Positions 6,169 through 14,317 of a DNA stretch of 19,648 nucleotides are shown here, in pieces. The position numbers and the translations under genes were made by a program. Numbering within the stretch: position 1 is the first letter of the stretch; every line of letters begins with the position of its first letter. The DNA comes from an uncultured Prevotella sp. (GTDB lineage: Bacteria > Bacteroidota > Bacteroidia > Bacteroidales > Bacteroidaceae): the NCBI GenBank assembly GCA_937898715.1, contig CALEKA010000091.1:1-19648 (forward strand), given 5' to 3'. The notes beneath the pieces were generated by a model that was given only the letters and a program-made list of their open reading frames with translations, did no database searches and had not been told where the DNA came from.

Positions 6169-8424
6169 ATGTCCACTCTCATCTCCGACCTCGCTCTCAT
6201 CCTTATCTCGGCAAGCTTGGTCACCATCATCTTCAAGCGGCTCAAGCAGCCCCTCGTGCTTGGCTACATTGTGGCTGGATTCTTGACCAGTCCCCACATG
6301 CCCTATACTCCCAGTGTGACCGACCTCAGCAGTATACACACCTGGGCGGACATTGGCGTGATATTCCTCATGTTTACCCTCGGACTCGAATTCTCGTTTA
6401 AGAAAATAGTAAAGATGGGGGCAGCCCCCGTCATAGCAGCATGCAGTGTGATGTTCTGCATGATGAGCGTGGGCAGTATGGTGGGCCACTTCTTCGGTTG
6501 GGGCGATATGAACAGCCTCTTCCTGGGAGGCATGCTCGCCATGTCGAGTACTACTATTATATATAAGGCCTTCGACGACCTCGGACTGCGACAGAAGAAG
6601 TTTGCGGGCGAAGTGCTCTCCGTGCTCATACTCGAGGATATACTCGGCATCTTGCTCATGGTGGTGCTAAGCGCTGTGGCAGTGTCGCGCCAGTTTCAGG
6701 GGATGGAGCTCGTGGGGAGCCTCCTTAAGCTTGGCTTCTTTCTCATCCTATGGTTTGTGGTGGGCGTCTACCTCGTTCCCCTCTTCCTGCGCAAAGCCCA
6801 TCGATTCATGAATCGAGAGACGCTCCTCGTGGTGAGCATCGGGCTGTGCTTTTTGCTCGTAGTCATGGCAGAGCGCGCAGGCTATAGTTCAGCCTTCGGC
6901 GCTTTCATGATGGGCAGTATCCTGGCAGAGACGGTAGAGGCAGAGCAGATCGAGCGCGTGGTATCGCCCGTGAAGGACCTCTTCGGTGCCATCTTCTTTG
7001 TGTCGGTGGGCATGCTCGTCGATCCCGCTGTATTGGCAGCCTACTGGCTCCCTATATTGGTGATCTGCTTAGCAATTATTGTGGGACAAGCCGTGTTTGG
7101 CACAAGCAGTTTCTTGCTCTCAGGACAATCGCTGCGCGTGGCACTTCAGAGCGGATTCTCGCTCGCACAGATCGGTGAGTTCGCATTCATTCTTGCCTCG
7201 CTCGGCATGTCGCTCAAGGTGACAAGCGAATTTCTCTACCCCGTGGTAGTGGCGGTGAGTATCATCACTACCTTTGCCACCCCCTACATGATACGCGCCG
7301 CTGCACCCGCTTATAGCGTTTTGCAACGCGTGATGCCCGCAGCCGTGTTTCACCGATTGGACGAACGCGGACGAAAGGCTGCGGCTGAGGCTCAGCGTGA
7401 GCATCTGTGGAAAAAACTCCTCATGGCTCTACTCAGCCAGTTGGGGGCTTATCTCACACTGAGCATTGCCGTGATAATCATCTCGCTATCACTCCTGCTC
7501 CCCTTGTGTCGAGAAGCGCTGGGGCATTGGACGGGTAATGCCGCTTGTGGCGTGCTCTCGTTGCTATTTTCCGCACCTTTCCTCCGTGCTATCGTCATGC
7601 GTAAAAACCACTCCGACGAGTGGCGACAACTGCGCCATCGTAGCCGCATGGATAGGGTGGGGCTGTGGATCACCTTCCTGCTGCGCTATGCTGTGGCAGT
7701 GGCTGCGGTCTACTATATTCTCAATTTCCTCTCGCCGCTATGGTGGCTGTGGCATGTGCTGGCTTCAATCGTTATCGTGGGATGCTTCGTCGCTTCGAAA
7801 CGCATCAAGTTGGTAAGCATCAGGCTCGAACGCACCTTCCTGCAAAATCTGCGTTCGCGCGAGGTGATGGCTTCGCAAAGTGAGGAGGCTACTCCAGGCT
7901 ATGCCGGTAGGCTCACAAGTCGCAATATTCATATAGCCGAACTCGAAGTGCCCTACGACAGTATGTGGGTGGGGAAACGACTCTCCGAACTCGATTTTGG
8001 CCACGCTGATGGCGTGATGATAGCTGCCATCGTACGCAATGGCAATCGCATCAACATTCCCGACGGCAGTGCGGTGCTCTTTCCCTCCGACTACATCGAA
8101 GTGATCGGTAGCGACGAGAGCTTACAGCGCTTCCAACAGCGCATGCAGAGCGACATCGTCAGCCATGCCCCCGATACCAATCGCTTGCAACTCCGACGGC
8201 TACTCGTGCGTGAGGGTAGCCCGCTCATCGGAGCCAGACTGCGCGATAGCGGCATACGCAATGTGTACCACTGCATGGTGGTAGGATTTGAAACGTCGGA
8301 TGGAAGTATCGATCCAGCACGGGCAGACCGCACCATCGTGCGCAATGACGCCCTGTGGATGGTGGGCGAAGACGATAACCTGCGCCGACTGAGAAGCGTT
8401 ACCGACGGCACAAAGACTTCTTGA
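6169..8424 (+). CDS. CPA2-family (Kef-like) antiporter with two RCK_C domains, 751 aa
   Basis: Second monovalent cation:proton antiporter of the Kef type. Residues 1 to about 390 form the exchanger core, with the acidic pair Glu156-Asp157 in LILEDILGIL, SAFGAFMMGSILAET and an FVSVGMLVDP motif. A further cluster of hydrophobic segments (about 415-545) adds membrane helices not found in minimal KefC. The C-terminus has two TrkA_C (RCK_C) domains, about 585-660 and 674-751. No NAD-binding RCK_N domain is present. In other transporters RCK_C domains bind small ligands, including cyclic di-AMP, so ligand gating is plausible but inferred. I chose the ATG at 6169, where the protein begins just before the first helix. 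An in-frame TTG at 6118 would add seventeen unsupported residues. The 72-bp spacing suggests co-transcription with the preceding antiporter. Confidence 0.9.
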   Translation: MSTLISDLALILISASLVTIIFKRLKQPLVLGYIVAGFLTSPHMPYTPSVTDLSSIHTWADIGVIFLMFTLGLEFSFKKIVKMGAAPVIAACSVMFCMMSVGSMVGHFFGWGDMNSLFLGGMLAMSSTTIIYKAFDDLGLRQKKFAGEVLSVLILEDILGILLMVVLSAVAVSRQFQGMELVGSLLKLGFFLILWFVVGVYLVPLFLRKAHRFMNRETLLVVSIGLCFLLVVMAERAGYSSAFGAFMMGSILAETVEAEQIERVVSPVKDLFGAIFFVSVGMLVDPAVLAAYWLPILVICLAIIVGQAVFGTSSFLLSGQSLRVALQSGFSLAQIGEFAFILASLGMSLKVTSEFLYPVVVAVSIITTFATPYMIRAAAPAYSVLQRVMPAAVFHRLDERGRKAAAEAQREHLWKKLLMALLSQLGAYLTLSIAVIIISLSLLLPLCREALGHWTGNAACGVLSLLFSAPFLRAIVMRKNHSDEWRQLRHRSRMDRVGLWITFLLRYAVAVAAVYYILNFLSPLWWLWHVLASIVIVGCFVASKRIKLVSIRLERTFLQNLRSREVMASQSEEATPGYAGRLTSRNIHIAELEVPYDSMWVGKRLSELDFGHADGVMIAAIVRNGNRINIPDGSAVLFPSDYIEVIGSDESLQRFQQRMQSDIVSHAPDTNRLQLRRLLVREGSPLIGARLRDSGIRNVYHCMVVGFETSDGSIDPARADRTIVRNDALWMVGEDDNLRRLRSVTDGTKTS

Positions 8425-8539
8425 TGCACCACCTTGCAGATGAGACGATTTGGGCGTGGAAAACTGACAATCGCACCCTTATGTCGCGTTAAAACAAGAT
8501 AAATGGACGCGAAATGGCCATTAAATAAGAATTTGTACG

Positions 8540-8548
8540 TATTTTTGC
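8540..8548 (+). promoter_or_regulatory. Predicted -7 box for the lipoprotein gene
   Basis: TATTTTTGC matches TAnnTTTG and lies 32 bp before the start codon. The -33 element is unclear. A dyad, TCGCGT (8484-8489) and ACGCGA (8507-8512) with a 17-nt gap, lies just upstream. Confidence 0.5.
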
Positions 8549-8579
8549 ACGTTGAAGAATACACACATATCATCACGAC

Positions 8580-9962
8580 ATGAAGAAACCCAACATATTA
8601 GCCCTCGTAGTGGCAATCCTGACAGGATGCATGATGACTTCCTGCAACTCGTCAGAAGACACAACCGAAGAACTCTCCAACGATTGCGTAATCACCTCTG
8701 CCACCCTCGGCACGCTGAAGCGCATCGTCAATGATAGTACCACCGTCTCCGTGACAGGAGGTGCATACCATCTGTATATAGATCAAGTGAATAGCCGCGT
8801 GTTCAATCCTGATTCGCTGCCCGTGGGGACGTGTGTAGACAAATTGGTGTTTGCATCCAGCAGTGGCATCAAGTGTACGGGCACGTTGGGCATCGTCAAT
8901 CTTGAGACAGGTAAGGAAGAAGCCTTCACACCTACCGATAGTACCGACTTCTCCGTGCTGCGCCAAGTGGTGGCTTATGCTCCCGACGGAAGTTCAAAGC
9001 GATTCTACAACTTCGATATACGTGTGCATAAGGAATATGCTGATGAGCTGGATTGGAAGCAGTTGGCCCACAATCCTCTCAGCCCCGTGGCTTCTTTCAT
9101 AGAAAGCCGTACGTTGGCAGTAGGGGGAAGCATCTATGTGTTCGGTCGCACGATGGACGGCGAAGTAAAGCTCGTCCAGACTTCTCGTCAATCGCCATCC
9201 TTCGATGAGGCTCAGCCCCTCGCTTCGGTGGGCGGAAACGCAATAGATGTGCGCACCGTTCAGCATTTCTCTGACAAATTCCTCGCTCTCGCTGGTGGCA
9301 GATTGGTAGAGTCGGCTATGGTGACGGAAGGCTGGAGCACCGTTAGCACACCCGTGCAGTTTGATGCTCTCGTAGGTCAAAGCACAGATAGTATCTACGC
9401 CATTGCAGGCAACCAAATGTACGCTTCGGCAGATGGCCTCGCATGGAACGAAAGCGAGGTGGATAGCCCCGCAGATCTTCCGCAAGGAAGCGACGTGGCA
9501 GCAGCTACTCAGCAATCGCGTGTTGACAAGGATGGAGAAATCGTGGTGATGGTAGGATCGCGCAAGGTGGCCCGTGCAGATGGCACAAGCGCCGACTCTG
9601 TCACCGTGTGGAAGCGCGATATTGATCGCTCCGCAGCAGATAAGTACTCTTATCCCTGGATTAATTTGCCTCAGACGGAGGAACTCCGCACGTATGGTTG
9701 CCCATTGCTCAAGCAGATAAGCGCTTTCGCTTACGATGAGGGTACAGTCGTTACCGGTGTGGCTGCAGATGGCACTATAGCTCCATTCTATACGAGCACT
9801 GACAACGGACGCACTTGGAAGACCACCGACCTCTCTTCGCCCGATACCACAGGCGCAAATTCCATCAGCGTGGCAGTTGACGCAGACCATTATATATGGG
9901 TAGTGCTCGGTGGCACAGGTACCATCTATCGCGGCAGAATCAATCGATTGGGCTGGGAGTAA
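8580..9962 (+). CDS. DUF6242-like exported lipoprotein, 460 aa
   Basis: The N-terminus is a lipoprotein signal (MKKPNILALVVAILTGC...). Two cysteines are possible: Cys17 follows a textbook LTGC lipobox, while Cys22 (MTSC) is followed by NSSEDTTEE. The latter resembles the acidic lipoprotein export signal that sends Bacteroidetes lipoproteins to the cell surface. I favour Cys22 on that basis. The N-terminal domain (about 35-150) has the look of the Bacteroidales DUF6242 family. The C-terminal part is beta-rich and ends with an Asp-box-like STDNGRTW near residues 405-413, as in sialidase-type beta-propellers. No catalytic set is evident, so binding or a structural role is more likely than hydrolysis. 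The function is unknown. It sits directly before the DUF6089-uppS-bamA cluster, hinting at an envelope role. Family naming is from memory. Confidence 0.75.
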   Translation: MKKPNILALVVAILTGCMMTSCNSSEDTTEELSNDCVITSATLGTLKRIVNDSTTVSVTGGAYHLYIDQVNSRVFNPDSLPVGTCVDKLVFASSSGIKCTGTLGIVNLETGKEEAFTPTDSTDFSVLRQVVAYAPDGSSKRFYNFDIRVHKEYADELDWKQLAHNPLSPVASFIESRTLAVGGSIYVFGRTMDGEVKLVQTSRQSPSFDEAQPLASVGGNAIDVRTVQHFSDKFLALAGGRLVESAMVTEGWSTVSTPVQFDALVGQSTDSIYAIAGNQMYASADGLAWNESEVDSPADLPQGSDVAAATQQSRVDKDGEIVVMVGSRKVARADGTSADSVTVWKRDIDRSAADKYSYPWINLPQTEELRTYGCPLLKQISAFAYDEGTVVTGVAADGTIAPFYTSTDNGRTWKTTDLSSPDTTGANSISVAVDADHYIWVVLGGTGTIYRGRINRLGWE

Positions 9963-9989
9963 TAATCACGTACTGATTGCCTAAGGTGT

Positions 9990-10066
9990 TATAGTAGGTG
10001 CTATATATATAGTAGGTGCTATAGTAGTGATATACACTGCTATAGTATTGATATACACCGCTATAG
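9990..10066 (+). repeat. AT-rich tandem repeats with dyads in a 154-bp spacer
   Basis: Two copies of TATAGTAGGTGCTATA (9990-10005 and 10008-10023) precede a 21-bp unit of the form GCTATAGTA-TGATATACAC, present twice (10018-10038 and 10039-10059) plus a partial copy (10060-10066). The first 21-bp unit plus the start of the next forms an imperfect inverted repeat, CTATAGTAGTG against CACTGCTATAG. It could be an operator array, an mRNA hairpin or low-complexity drift. No standard promoter box was found in this spacer. Confidence 0.75.
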
Positions 10067-10106
10067 GTGACTCCTAAACTCCTAAACTCATAAACTTCTA
10101 AACTCT
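10067..10106 (+). repeat. CTAAACTC-type low-complexity leader
   Basis: A run of 8-9 nt units (CCTAAACT, CATAAACTT, CTAAACTC) sits directly before the start of the DUF6089 gene. It resembles the AAACTTAAAACTC units that flank trkA. Confidence 0.55.
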
Positions 10107-10116
10107 CACATGCACC

Positions 10117-10806
10117 ATGCGCATTGTGTACAGAATTACATCTCTGCTACTGCTATTCCTGCTCCTCTCAAGGAGCGCACATGCTCAGCAGGAAGACCTC
10201 GTTTATCGCCTGGAGTTAGGCGTAGGACTGGGCACGTCGGTCAATTTTACTGATGTGAAGGACAAGATGGGACTTGCTGGAGCTCTCGTTGCTCGCTTCC
10301 CACTCAACCCGCGCATGGCGGTGAAGACGCAATTCTCTTACGTAGGGGTGAAAGGAGCAACAGCTTCACTCAAAAATTATATTCCCTCCGACCCCAACAC
10401 CGTAGGATCAGCACAACTCAATTACTCCGTAAGCAGCGCAATCTACGACGTGTCGGTTCTCTACGAACTGCACTTTCTGCCATACGGCTACCGCCGAGAC
10501 TATCGCGGCTACTCCCGCATAGTGCCCTATCTGCAGGGCGGCTTCGGACTTACCTACGGAGCAGCCGGAAAATCATTCACAGCCAATATACCGCTTGGAG
10601 CAGGAATAAAGTATAAATTGGGCCAACGACTCAATCTCGGACTCGACTGGATGGTTCATTTCAGCCTATCCGATAAACTCGATGGACTTGACGCTCCACT
10701 CGGCATCAAGTCGGAGATGTTCCGAAATAAAGACATCTACTCCTCCTTGATGCTCACAATCACCTATGACCTCAGTCCGAAGTGCCCCACGTGCAACCGC
10801 GACTAA
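10117..10806 (+). CDS. DUF6089-family outer-membrane beta-barrel protein, 229 aa
   Basis: An exported protein with a typical signal peptide (hydrophobic LLLLFLLLS, cleavage after AHA near residue 23), followed by alternating beta strands expected of a small outer-membrane barrel. The C-terminal half shows what I recall as the DUF6089 signature: PYLQGGFGLTYG, FTANIPLGAGIKYKLGQRLN, GIKSEMFRNKDIYS, and a final Cys-x-x-Cys (CPTCN). Members are usually encoded next to uppS and bamA in Bacteroidales, and that is the case here. The role is unknown. Its synteny with the BAM gene suggests a structural or assembly function in the outer membrane. The ATG at 10117 is out of frame with another ATG 7 bp upstream and gives a proper signal peptide. 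Confidence 0.85.
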   Translation: MRIVYRITSLLLLFLLLSRSAHAQQEDLVYRLELGVGLGTSVNFTDVKDKMGLAGALVARFPLNPRMAVKTQFSYVGVKGATASLKNYIPSDPNTVGSAQLNYSVSSAIYDVSVLYELHFLPYGYRRDYRGYSRIVPYLQGGFGLTYGAAGKSFTANIPLGAGIKYKLGQRLNLGLDWMVHFSLSDKLDGLDAPLGIKSEMFRNKDIYSSLMLTITYDLSPKCPTCNRD

Positions 10807-10909
10807 ACCACGCATGCACCATGATATCATACATCGTGATACAAGACAGCACTTTATGATATAAAATAGCACTCTCGCTTACATAGTTTATCATACACAA
10901 CTCCGATAT

Positions 10910-11659
10910 ATGCAACTCGACCATTCAAGAATACCTTCCCACATCGCTATCATTATGGATGGCAACGGACGATGGGCCAAGGCACGCGGTATGAACCGCA
11001 GCATGGGACACCAACAGGGTGTAGTCGCTGTGCGTGAAATCACCACAGCTTGCTCCAACCTGGGGGTGAAGTTCTTGACGCTATATACATTCTCCACCGA
11101 AAATTGGAACCGACCCGCCGACGAGGTGGCTGCACTAATGTCGCTCATCCTCACTTCGCTCGAAGAAGAACTCTTCATGAACAACAATGTAAGACTTCGC
11201 ATCATCGGCGACCTCTCAAGGGTGCCCGAAGTGGTGCGAAAGTCTATTCTCGGATTGCAACAGCGCACTTCCGTCAATACCGGAATGACGATGGTCATCG
11301 CACTGAGCTACAGTTCTCGATGGGAAATAACGGAAGCCATGAAGCAGATAGCCTCAGAGGTGAAAAATGGAACGCTTCAGCCCAACGACATCAACGAGCA
11401 AACCATCTCCGCACACCTCGCTACCAACTTCATGCCCGATCCTGACTTGCTCATTCGCACGGGAGGAGAAGTACGACTAAGCAACTACTTGCTTTGGCAG
11501 TGTGCCTACACCGAATTCTACTTCTGCGACACTTTCTGGCCCGACTTCCACGAAGCTGACCTCTGCCATGCCATCGCATGGTACCAAAATCGTGAACGAC
11601 GCTTCGGCAAGACCAGCGAGCAAGTAACCAACATAGATAATACACAAACAGACGAATGA
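10910..11659 (+). CDS. uppS: Undecaprenyl diphosphate synthase (isoprenyl transferase), 249 aa
   Basis: A cytosolic cis-prenyltransferase that extends farnesyl diphosphate with isopentenyl diphosphate. The product is the C55 carrier precursor used for peptidoglycan, O-antigen and capsule synthesis. The sequence shows the catalytic loop MDGNGRWA (Asp17 binds the diphosphate magnesium), the YTFSTENWNRP motif and the family signature IRTGGEVRLSN at 182-192 followed by LLWQ. The length is typical. The last four bases (ATGA) overlap the start of bamA, so translation of the two is probably coupled. The 103-bp gap upstream contains short AGCACT and TATCAT/TGATA repeats but no clear promoter. Confidence 0.97.
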   Translation: MQLDHSRIPSHIAIIMDGNGRWAKARGMNRSMGHQQGVVAVREITTACSNLGVKFLTLYTFSTENWNRPADEVAALMSLILTSLEEELFMNNNVRLRIIGDLSRVPEVVRKSILGLQQRTSVNTGMTMVIALSYSSRWEITEAMKQIASEVKNGTLQPNDINEQTISAHLATNFMPDPDLLIRTGGEVRLSNYLLWQCAYTEFYFCDTFWPDFHEADLCHAIAWYQNRERRFGKTSEQVTNIDNTQTDE

Positions 11660-14307
11660 AATATACCTCACGCATACTGCTCGCTATGACTGCCTGCATG
11701 GCTCTTAGTGCACACGCTCAAAGCGAAGGACAAGCAGCAAAGCAGACCGACAATACGCCCGTGATAACCTATACGGCCAACCACCCGCGATATGTGTTGG
11801 GAGGCTTAACGGTAGACGAAATGAAAGGCTACGACTCGGAATACTTACAGAGTATTTCGGGACTCGTTGTGGGACAATCTTACGAAATTCCAGGACCCGA
11901 TATCACAGAAGCTATCCGCAAGTATTGGGCACAGAAGGTATTCTCCAACGTAGAAATAGTAGCAGATAGCATCGTCGATGGTAAAGCTTACCTCCACGTG
12001 AAGCTTACTACGCAACCTCGCATATCGAGCATCCGCTATACGGGTGTGAAAAAGTCGGAACGCGAAGATTGCGAAAAGATCATCGGCTTCCAACCCGGCA
12101 ATCAGATCACTACGGATATGATCAATCGTGCCGAGCACTACATTAAGAAACATTTCGAGGAGAAAGGTTTTAAAAATTGTGAGGTAAACATTACGCTCCG
12201 AGAGGACGTAACGGGCGACAACCGCGTGCTGGTAGATATCGATATCAATAAGAATGAAAAGATCAAGGTGAAGAAAATCTTCATCAACGGCGCCGAACCC
12301 AAACATGTGGCTAAGCTTAAGAGAGCCATGAAGAAGACTCATGAGAAAAGCTTCGTAAACATGTTTCGCTCGAAGAAGTTCCTTCCCGAAAAGTACAAGG
12401 AGGACAAAGATTTGCTCGTAGAAAAGCTCAACGAATGGGGCTACCGCGATGCACTCGTCACCTCCGACAGCATAGAAACCGTCGACGCAAAGCACGTCAA
12501 CGTTCACCTCAACGTCTACGAAGGACAGAAGTACTACTTGCGCAACGTGTCGTGGGTGGGTAACACCGTCTACGACTCAGACCTCCTCGAACGTTTCTTA
12601 CAAATGAAGAAGGGCGACGTTTACGACCAAACGCTCTTGAATAAGCGACTCTCGTCCGACGACGATGCCATCGGCAACCTCTATTATAATAATGGATACG
12701 TATTCTACAACCTCAACCCCGTAGAAATCAATGTCGATGGCGACTCTATCGACCTCGAAATGCGCATCCAAGAAGGACAACAAGCTACCTTCAACCACGT
12801 GCGCATCTCGGGCAATGACCGCGTCTACGAAAACGTTATCCGTCGAGAACTCCGCACCAAGCCAGGTGATCTCTTCTCTATGGAGAATATCAAGCGTTCT
12901 ATCCAGGACTTGGCGCAGATGAACCAGTTCGATCCCGAAGCGCTACAAACTCAGTTCGGACAAAGCGGCATTAAGCCCGACCCCGTATCTGGAACGGTTG
13001 ACTTGAACTACCCACTCGTCTCAAAGGGGGGCGACCAAATCGAGCTCTCGGCTGGTTGGGGACAAACTGGTATTGTAGGAAGAGTAGGTTTGAAGTTTAC
13101 CAACTTCTCTGTACAAAACCTTTTCAAGAAAGGCTATAAGCGTGCAGGATTCATACCGCAAGGCGATGGACAAACACTCTCTCTGCAGGTACAGACTAAT
13201 GGTACGTATTATCAGAACTATTCGCTATCATTCCTCGAACCTTGGCTTGGCGGAAAACGTCCTAACCAACTCTCGTTCTCTATCTATTATAGCAAGCAGA
13301 GCGACGTAAACTCTAATTACGTCAATCAGAACTACTATAACTCATACTTAAACTATGCGTATGGTTATGGTACCACGAGTAATTACTACACCGACGCCTA
13401 CGATCCCGACAAATACGTGAAAATGTTGGGCTTGAGCTTAGGCTTCGGTAAGCGCTTGCGTTGGCCTGATGATTACTTCAACTTTATGGCTGAACTTTCG
13501 TATACGCGCTATATGTTGAAGTCATGGCAGTACTTCCTCATCACGGATGGTAATTGCAACAACATCAACCTCTCGCTCTCGCTCTCGCGTAACTCTACCG
13601 ATCATCCATTCTATCCACGCAAGGGATCTGAATTCCTCTTCCAAGTGACGCTCACTCCGCCTTATTCTCTTTGGGATGGCCGCGACTACAAGCACTTGGC
13701 CAACAACTATCAGAGCTCCAAGTACCAGCAGGAGATGCAGGAGAAGAACAAGTGGATCGAATATCATAAGTGGAAATTCAAATTCCGCAATTTCACCGCA
13801 CTCTCAAGCGCTGTCAAGGCTCCTGTGCTCATGACTCGCTTCGAATTCGGTATACTCGGTTCATACAACCGCTATAAGAAATCTCCCTTCGAAACTTACT
13901 ACGTAGGTGGTGATGGTATGTCGGGCTACTCGAGCGGCTATGCCACCGAGACCATCGGTCTGCGTGGCTATGAGAATGGTTCGCTCTCGGGCAACAATTC
14001 TTACTACGGTGATGCCTATGCTTATAGCCGTATGACGCTTGAGCTCCGCTATCCGCTCATGCTCGAAAATTCTACTTCAATCTTCGCTCTGGCCTTTGTA
14101 GAGGGTGGTAACGCTTGGCAAGATGTCAAGAAGTTTAATCCCTTCAACATGAAGCGTTCGGCTGGTGTGGGTGTGAGAATTCTTCTCCCCATGGTCGGCT
14201 TGATGGGTATCGACTGGGCTTATGGTTTCCAGAAGTACATCAGCGGTTACTCGGGTAAACGAGCCGGCGGTTCGCAGTTCCACTTCATCATCGGACAGGA
14301 ATTCTAA
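11656..14307 (+). CDS. bamA: Outer-membrane protein assembly factor BamA, 883 aa
   Basis: The central Omp85 protein that folds beta-barrel proteins into the outer membrane. A signal peptide with cleavage after AHA (residue 21) is followed by about five POTRA domains in the periplasm (roughly 45-455), then a 16-stranded barrel to the C-terminus, which ends in Phe (FHFIIGQEF) as expected for barrel recognition. The conserved lid-loop motif V/IRGF/Y is present as LRGY at 769-772. The barrel contains a Tyr- and Asn-rich insert near 545-585, probably an extracellular loop. Length, at 883 residues, is above the Proteobacterial form (about 800), as is usual in Bacteroidetes. It overlaps uppS by 4 bp and is followed after 10 bp by argH, an unusual neighbour. 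Confidence 0.96.
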   Translation: MKYTSRILLAMTACMALSAHAQSEGQAAKQTDNTPVITYTANHPRYVLGGLTVDEMKGYDSEYLQSISGLVVGQSYEIPGPDITEAIRKYWAQKVFSNVEIVADSIVDGKAYLHVKLTTQPRISSIRYTGVKKSEREDCEKIIGFQPGNQITTDMINRAEHYIKKHFEEKGFKNCEVNITLREDVTGDNRVLVDIDINKNEKIKVKKIFINGAEPKHVAKLKRAMKKTHEKSFVNMFRSKKFLPEKYKEDKDLLVEKLNEWGYRDALVTSDSIETVDAKHVNVHLNVYEGQKYYLRNVSWVGNTVYDSDLLERFLQMKKGDVYDQTLLNKRLSSDDDAIGNLYYNNGYVFYNLNPVEINVDGDSIDLEMRIQEGQQATFNHVRISGNDRVYENVIRRELRTKPGDLFSMENIKRSIQDLAQMNQFDPEALQTQFGQSGIKPDPVSGTVDLNYPLVSKGGDQIELSAGWGQTGIVGRVGLKFTNFSVQNLFKKGYKRAGFIPQGDGQTLSLQVQTNGTYYQNYSLSFLEPWLGGKRPNQLSFSIYYSKQSDVNSNYVNQNYYNSYLNYAYGYGTTSNYYTDAYDPDKYVKMLGLSLGFGKRLRWPDDYFNFMAELSYTRYMLKSWQYFLITDGNCNNINLSLSLSRNSTDHPFYPRKGSEFLFQVTLTPPYSLWDGRDYKHLANNYQSSKYQQEMQEKNKWIEYHKWKFKFRNFTALSSAVKAPVLMTRFEFGILGSYNRYKKSPFETYYVGGDGMSGYSSGYATETIGLRGYENGSLSGNNSYYGDAYAYSRMTLELRYPLMLENSTSIFALAFVEGGNAWQDVKKFNPFNMKRSAGVGVRILLPMVGLMGIDWAYGFQKYISGYSGKRAGGSQFHFIIGQEF

Positions 14308-14317
14308 AATTTAGACT

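Noticed and set aside
8994..9890. 298-residue antisense open frame within the lipoprotein gene
   Set aside because: It lies fully opposite a well-supported gene with a signal peptide, and its translation looks random.
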